The notes under the pieces were generated by a model. It ran no database searches and was not told where the DNA came from. It saw only the letters and a program-made list of their open reading frames with translations. A stretch of 64,000 nt of DNA, taken from Siphonodentalium dalli. Lineage: Eukaryota > Mollusca > Scaphopoda > Gadilida > Siphonodentaliidae. The stretch is taken from positions 31,996,342-32,060,341 of the forward strand of contig CP136069.1 of assembly GCA_032622095.1 (NCBI GenBank), written 5' to 3'. Below, piece by piece: positions 57,454 to 64,000 of this stretch. The translations under genes and the position numbers were made by a program. Position 1 is the first letter of the stretch. The number at the start of each line of letters is the position of its first letter.

Positions 57454-58545
57454 TCTATACTATATATTTTGAGACTTCGTATATATGTGTGTGTGTGTGT
57501 GTGTACTTCATAGAATCCAAAACGCGTGTAAAGATTGAGCTCAAACTTTCTATGTAAGTGTCAGATCCCACCGACACGACCGTGGTCGCGGTATAGAGAA
57601 GCTCAGAGCACCCGTTCTCCAATCTCAAATCACCGCAAAGGCACGGCGTGGGTTAATCAAGTGATTATTTAATGAGCGTTTGTTTTTTGACGCATCTCTA
57701 TAAAGAGCGTCTGTTTGCCATTCAACGTTATTTGCATCTGCAGAGAGATATACGGAACATACATTAAATTTAAAAAACATTTGTTTCTGACCAACCCTGC
57801 GAGCACGGATGGCGCGCTTTGTTTTTACAGTATATAGTTATATACCGAAATCATCCCAGATAATCACGAATATAGCATCAGATTTCTCCCCAGATATACC
57901 GTTATAAAGCTACTGGAATCTGCCAATCTACGGGAAATTCCAGGGAATGCCGATTGAGCTCAAACTTGCTACCCACGGGAAATGTCATATATATGAGTGT
58001 GTCCTTTATAGACTCGAACCGATTGAGCTCAAACTTGCTAAATAAGAAAATAGCCCCCAAGCCGTAAATATCAACAACAACGATATTACTAAATACACGT
58101 TTCGGGGAGCCGTGATGCCAACAACAACGACCCGAAGCCCTGAATGCCAACAACAGATTCAATGCAATGTTATCTATCATGCAGCGAGATTTCACGACAT
58201 TACGACGGGTATAATAACGGCAGACTCAAAATATTATGCAGACAGATTTCCCGACGAGAAGCGTTTGTTTTAAATTCAATGCAATGTTATCGTAGAGAGA
58301 TTTCACGAAACAAAGAATGCGTTGTCTGTCGTTCCTAGGAAGGGGGGATTTCTACGGGTAAATTTTTCCGCCAGAAACAAAAAAATTAATAAAAACAATT
58401 TACAATTTAATTAAAACAATTTAAAATTAAAAAAAAATTAACAATAAAAAAACAATTCAGAAACAAAATATATTAAATTTAAAAAACATTAAATTCATAT
58501 TCAAAAATAAAAAAACATGCCGCCAGTGGCGGGCTAACCTGCTAG
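57454..58545 (+). mobile_element. Non-autonomous Helitron, array unit 1
   Basis: The 5' end is TCTATACTATATATTTTGAG, preceded by A. The 3' end is a GCCGCC-AGT-GGCGGGC hairpin followed 9 bases later by CTAG. TC...CTRR with a subterminal hairpin and no terminal inverted repeats is the Helitron signature. The unit is 1,092 bp, noncoding, more diverged than units 2-5 and with an AT-rich 3' third. Confidence 0.88.
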
Positions 58546-59703
58546 TCTATACTATATATTTTGAGACTTCGTATATATATATGTATGTATGTGTGTACTT
58601 CATAGAATCCAAAACGCGTGTACAGATTGAGATCAAATTTCGTATGTAAGTGTAAAATCACACCGACACCGCCGTAATCGTGTTTTCGAGAAGCTCTGAG
58701 CACCCTTTATCCACTCCCAGTCATCGAAATCAGCTCAAACGGCACGGCCGGGGTTAATAACGTCATTATATATATATATGAAGTCAGAGTCTCCAAAGTT
58801 ATACCGGAACAAACACGTGTTTACGTCGTCTTGGGGGTCCACGATGGGAGTCTGACTTCAATGCAATGTTATCGCTCGAAACACGTGTTTACTTCGTGTT
58901 GAGGTTCACGATGGGAGTCTGACAATTGTTATCGCTCGAAATAGTACATTAGGACGGGAACGGCTGGACAGATTGAGCTCAAACTTCCCATCTAAAGGTA
59001 AAATACCACGTACGATGTCGTCCACGCGTTTTCCAGAAGCTTCGAGCACCCGTACTCCACTCCCAGTCATGAAAATCAGCTCAAACGGCACGGCCGGGGT
59101 TAATAACGTCATTATATATATATATACGAAGTCAACGTTATTAGCATCTGCATTGAGTGCATTTCCTAGAACGCAACACGTGTTTTACGTCGTCTTGAGG
59201 TTCACGATGGGAGTCATTTCAATGCAATGTTATCGCTCGAAACACGTGTTTACTTCGTGTTGAGGTTCACGATGGGAGTCTGACATTTCAATGCAATGTT
59301 ATCGCTCGAAATATTATGCAGAAAGGCAGATATCGGAAACGGGTGGAGCTATCGACCTGAAATTTGCTATGTGAATGTATCTTGCACCGGGTACAAATTT
59401 TATCGGGTCGCAGAGTCCATGCGACGCCCGTGCAGCGCATGCGCAGACGAGATCTCGGAAACGGGTGGAGCTATCGACTTGAAATTTGCTATGTGAATGT
59501 ATCTTGCGCCGGGTACAAATTTTATCGGGTCGCCGAGTCCGTGCGACGCCAGCTTCGCGCATGCGCAGACCAGATCTCGGAAACGGGTGGAGCTACCGGG
59601 TACAAATTTTTCTTATTGAAACGCGTGGAGCTAAAAATTAATAACAAATATTAAAAAAATGTCATGTTTCGGACAAGCCGCCGGTGGCGGGCTAACCTGC
59701 TAG
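58546..59703 (+). mobile_element. Non-autonomous Helitron, array unit 2
   Basis: It starts with TC immediately after CTAG of unit 1 and ends CCGCC-GGT-GGCGG, then CTAG. It is 1,158 bp. Internal modules recur: ACAGATTGAGATCAAATTTC, AATGCAATGTTATCGCTCGA (several times), GGTTCACGATGGGAGTCTGA, and a block of about 125 bp with ATCTCGGAAACGGGTGGAGC present two and a half times. Confidence 0.9.
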
Positions 59704-60853
59704 TCTATACTATATATTTTGAGACTTCGTATGTGTGTATGTGTGTACTTCATAGAATCCAAAACGCGTGTACAGATTGAGATCAAATTTCGTATGTAAG
59801 TGTAAAATCCCACCGACACCGCCGTAGATGTGTTTTCGAGAAGCTCTGAGCACCCTTTATCCACTCCCAGTCATCGAAATCAGCTCAAACGGCACGGCCG
59901 GGGTTAATAACGTCATTATATATATATATGAAGTCAGAGTCTCCAAAGTTATACCGGAACAAACACGTGTTTACGTCGTCTTGGGGGTCCACGATGGGAG
60001 TCTGACTTCAATGCAATGTTATCGCTCGAAACACGTGTTTACTTCGTGTTGAGGTTCACGATGGGAGTCTGACAATTGTTATCGCTCGAAATAGTACATT
60101 AGGACGGGAACGGCTGGACAGATTGAGCTCAAACTTCCTATCTAAAGGTAAAATACCACGTACGATGTCGTCCACGCGTTTTCCAGAAGCTCCGAGCACC
60201 CGTACTCCACTCCCAGTCATAAAAATCAGCTCAAACGGCACGGCCGGGGTTAATAACGTCATTATATATATATATACGAAGTCAACGTTATTAGCATCTG
60301 CATTGAGTGCATTTCCTAGAACGCAACACGTGTTTTACGTCGTCTTGAGGTTCACGATGGGAGTCATTTCAATGCAATGTTATCGCTCGAAACACGTGTT
60401 TACTTCGTGTTGAGGTTCACGATGGGAGTCTGACATTTCAATGCAATGTTATCGCTCGAATTATTATGCAGAAAGGCAGATCTCGGAAACGGGTGGAGCT
60501 ATCGACCTGAAATTTGCTATGTGAATGTATCTTGCACCGGGTACAAATTTTATCGGGTCGCCGAGTCCATGCGACGCCCGTGCAGCGCATGCGCAGACGA
60601 GATCTCGGAAACGGGTGGAGCTATCGACTTGAAATTTGCTATGTGAATGTATCTTGCGCCGGGTACAAATTTTATCGGGTCGCCGAGTCCGTGCGACGCC
60701 AGCTTCGCGCATGCGCAGACCAGATCTCGGAAACGGGTGGAGCTACCGGGTACAAATTTTTCTTATTGAAACGCGTGGAGCTAAAAATTAAAAACAAATA
60801 TTAAAAAAATGTCATGTTTCGGACAAGCCGCCGGTGGCGGGCTAACCTGCTAG
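59704..60853 (+). mobile_element. Non-autonomous Helitron, array unit 3
   Basis: 1,150 bp with the same ends and module order as unit 2. It differs mainly in the length of the TG microsatellite after the 5' end and scattered substitutions. Confidence 0.9.
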
Positions 60854-62015
60854 TCTATACTATATATTTTGAGACTTCGTATATATGTGTGTATATGTGT
60901 GTGTGTGTACTTCATAGAATCCAAAACGCGTGTACAGATTGAGATCAAATTTCGTATGTAAGTGTAAAATCCCACCGACACCGCCGTAGATGTGTTTTCG
61001 AGAAGCTATGAGCACCCTTTATCCACTCCCAGTCATCGAAATCAGCTCAAACGGCACGGCCGGGGTTAATAACGTCATTATATATATATATGAAGTCAGA
61101 GTCTCCAAAGTTATACCGGAACAAACACGTGTTTACGTCGTCTTGGGGGTCCACGATGGGAGTCTGACTTCAATGCAATGTTATCGCTCGAAACACGTGT
61201 TTACTTCGTGTTGAGGTTCACGATGGGAGTCTGACAATTGTTATCGCTCGAAATAGTACATTAGGACGGGAACGGCTGGACAGATTGAGCTCAAACTTCC
61301 TATCTAAAGGTAAAATAACACGTACGATGTCGTCCACGCGTTTTCCAGAAGCTCCGAGCACCCGTACTCCACTCCCAGTCATAAAAATCAGCTCAAACGG
61401 CACGGTCGGGGTTAATAACGTCATTATATATATATATACGAAGTCAACGTTATTAGCATCTGCATTGAGTGCATTTCCTAGAACGCAACACGTGTTTTAC
61501 GTCGTCTTGAGGTTCACGATGGGAGTCATTTCAATGCAATGTTATCGCTCGAAACACGTGTTTACTTCGTGTTGAGGTTCACGATGGGAGTCTGACATTT
61601 CAATGCAATGTTATCGCTCGAAATATTATGCAGAAAGGCAGATCTCGGAAACGGGTGGAGCAATCGACCTGAAATTTGCTATGTGAATGTATCTTGCACC
61701 GGGTACAAATTTTATCGGGTCGCCGAGTCCATGCGACGCCCGTGCAGCGCATGCGCAGACGAGATCTCGGAAACGGGTGGAGCTATCGACTTGAAATTTG
61801 CTATGTGAATGTATCTTGCGCCGGGTACAAATTTTATCGGGTCGCCGAGTCCGTGCGACGCCAGCTTCGCGCATGCGCAGACCAGATCTCGGAAACGGGT
61901 GGAGCTACCGGGTACAAATTTTTCTTATTGAAACGCGTGGAGCTAAAAATTAAAAACAAATATTAAAAAAATGTCTTGTTTCGGACAAGCCGCCGGTGGC
62001 GGGCTAACCTGCTAG
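60854..62015 (+). mobile_element. Non-autonomous Helitron, array unit 4
   Basis: 1,162 bp. It has unit-specific variants (AAAATAACACGTACG and CACGGTCGGGG in place of AAAATACCACGTACG and CACGGCCGGGG) and a CTTGTTTCGG variant near the 3' end. Confidence 0.9.
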
Positions 62016-63177
62016 TCTATACTATATATTTTGAGACTTCGTATATATGTGTGTATATGTGTGTGTGTGTACTTCATAGAATCCAAAACGCGTGTACAGA
62101 TTGAGATCAAATTTCGTATGTAAGTGTAAAATCCCACCGACACCGCCGTAGATGTGTTTTCGAGAAGCTATGAGCACCCTTTATCCACTCCCAGTCATCG
62201 AAATCAGCTCAAACGGCACGGCCGGGGTTAATAACGTCATTATATATATATATGAAGTCAGAGTCTCCAAAGTTATACCGGAACAAACACGTGTTTACGT
62301 CGTCTTGGGGGTCCACGATGGGAGTCTGACTTCAATGCAATGTTATCGCTCGAAACACGTGTTTACTTCGTGTTGAGGTTCACGATGGGAGTCTGACAAT
62401 TGTTATCGCTCGAAATAGTACATTAGGACGGGAACGGCTGGACAGATTGAGCTCAAACTTCCTATCTAAAGGTAAAATAACACGTACGATGTCGTCCACG
62501 CGTTTTCCAGAAGCTCCGAGCACCCGTACTCCACTCCCAGTCATAAAAATCAGCTCAAACGGCACGGTCGGGGTTAATAACGTCATTATATATATATATA
62601 CGAAGTCAACGTTATTAGCATCTGCATTGAGTGCATTTCCTAGAACGCAACACGTGTTTTACGTCGTCTTGAGGTTCACGATGGGAGTCATTTCAATGCA
62701 ATGTTATCGCTCGAAACACGTGTTTACTTCGTGTTGAGGTTCACGATGGGAGTCTGACATTTCAATGCAATGTTATCGCTCGAAATATTATGCAGAAAGG
62801 CAGATCTCGGAAACGGGTGGAGCAATCGACCTGAAATTTGCTATGTGAATGTATCTTGCACCGGGTACAAATTTTATCGGGTCGCCGAGTCCATGCGACG
62901 CCCGTGCAGCGCATGCGCAGACGAGATCTCGGAAACGGGTGGAGCTATCGACTTGAAATTTGCTATGTGAATGTATCTTGCGCCGGGTACAAATTTTATC
63001 GGGTCGCCGAGTCCGTGCGACGCCAGCTTCGCGCATGCGCAGACCAGATCTCGGAAACGGGTGGAGCTACCGGGTACAAATTTTTCTTATTGAAACGCGT
63101 GGAGCTAAAAATTAAAAACAAATATTAAAAAAATGTCTTGTTTCGGACAAGCCGCCGGTGGCGGGCTAACCTGCTAG
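62016..63177 (+). mobile_element. Non-autonomous Helitron, array unit 5
   Basis: 1,162 bp, the same length as unit 4, sharing all of its private variants; by eye the two are essentially identical. It ends at CTAG 63174-63177. Confidence 0.9.
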
Positions 63178-63862
63178 TCTTCTATATATTTTGAGAACTC
63201 CTTGTATTCGAGAGATAGCCCACACCCTCCGGACCTCAATGATATGATCGTGAATGAGTATTGATATACCCCACTAAACTTTGACAAACACCAGTAATGG
63301 TGTGTAGATCATTTACATATCTCTCCTATATATTTTGATACAATCTATCTAATTTACATATCTCTCTTATATATTTATGTTTGTGTGTGTGTTGTACTTC
63401 ATACAAATCTACGATTCTCGACCGATCGGGACGAAACTTGGTACGTGTGTGTAGTTTGACCAGGCGGTGGTCGTTGTCGTATTGGCGAGCCCGTGCGACG
63501 CCCGTGCAGCGCATGCGCAGACGAGATCTCGGAAACGGGTGGAGCTATCGACTTGAAATTTGCTATGTGAATGTATCTTGCGCCGGGTACAAATTTTATC
63601 GGGTCGCCGAGCCCGTGCGACGCCCGTGCAGCGCATGCGCAGACGAAATCTCGGAAACGGGTGGAGCTATCGACTTGAAATTTGGCATGTGAATGTATCT
63701 TGCGCCGGGTACAAATTTTCATGCGCAGACCAGATCTCGGAAACTGGTGGAGCTACCGGGTACAAATTTTTCTTATTGAAACGCGTGGAGCTAAAAATAA
63801 AAAAAATATATATATAAATGTCATGTTTCGGACAAGCCGCCGGTGGCGGGCTAACCTGCTAG
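63178..63862 (+). mobile_element. Helitron array unit 6, chimeric 5' end
   Basis: 685 bp. It begins TCTTCTATATATTTTGAGAA, then contains two further 5'-end-like stretches (TCTCTCCTATATATTTTGAT and TCTCTTATATATTTATGTTT). TTCATACAAATCTACGATTC and GGGACGAAACTTGGTACGTG follow, a different Helitron-like head. The 3' half (ATCTCGGAAACGGGTGGAGC blocks, hairpin, CTAG) matches the other units. Confidence 0.8.
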
Positions 63863-64000
63863 TACTATATATTTTGAGACTTCGTATATATGTGTGTGTG
63901 TACTTCATAGAATCCAAAACGCGTGTACAGATTGAGCTCAAACTTCCTATGTAAGTGTCAAATCCCACCGACACGACCGTGGTCGCAGTTTAGAAAAGCT
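63863..64000 (+). mobile_element. Helitron array unit 7 (cut by window end)
   Basis: Starts TACTATATATTTTGAGACTT directly after CTAG, so the first four bases (TCTA) of the usual head are missing. It continues with AATCCAAAACGCGTGTACAG and ATTGAGCTCAAACTTCCTAT, most like unit 1. The array continues to the right. Confidence 0.75.

Noticed and set aside
58900-63720. Recurring open frames of 66-96 codons repeated every 1.15 kb
   Set aside because: They repeat because the Helitron unit repeats. Frames on both strands overlap the same noncoding modules and none encodes a Rep, helicase or other recognisable domain.

Overview
The window is invertebrate-type nuclear DNA: AT-rich, with spliced genes, APE-type LINE retrotransposons, Helitrons and many short inverted-repeat elements. 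The D8C/EGF gene and the style of the Helitrons suggest a marine or freshwater bilaterian, plausibly a mollusc or another lophotrochozoan. No marker here fixes the species. There are no bacterial operons, tRNA genes or CRISPR arrays.

One host gene is well supported. It lies on the minus strand and spans at least 35.3 kb, running off the left edge. Its exons, in transcription order, are: signal peptide (35242-35302), the two halves of a uromodulin-type D8C domain (25938-26150 and 20631-20801), an EGF plus calcium-binding EGF pair (10383-10634), a second such pair (5956-6210), a single EGF (42-167), and the first 7 bases of another exon (1-7). Every junction is phase 1 and the reading frame carries across each one. 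The product is probably a secreted or cell-surface multi-EGF protein. Between two of the exons lie two extra, tandemly duplicated EGF exon copies (7487-7606 and 6793-6912). They keep splice sites but force a stop codon whether or not they are spliced.

The rest is mostly mobile DNA. From 4.8 to 31 kb, inside the gene's introns, there are many short non-autonomous elements with TTAA or other termini. Several unrelated families share one approximately 67-bp palindromic module. There are also relics of CR1/Jockey-type and L2-type LINEs at 19.9-20.3, 26.5-29.1 and 29.4-31.3 kb, each broken and some interrupted by later insertions. Another degenerate LINE lies upstream of the gene at 36.4-39.2 kb. 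At 42.5-51.6 kb a pair of 0.8-kb inverted arms encloses a nearly complete LINE (ORF1 and an endonuclease/reverse transcriptase ORF2). That LINE's apparent frameshifts all sit at homopolymers. At 53.2-56.6 kb another long-inverted-repeat element surrounds short spliced-looking coding fragments.

From 57454 to the right edge the window is a head-to-tail array of non-autonomous Helitrons, about 1.1-1.16 kb per unit. Each unit starts with TC, ends in a GC-rich hairpin plus CTAG, and abuts the next unit with no spacer. This array and the dead EGF exons with their repeated acceptor-like introns are the most unusual structures in the window.
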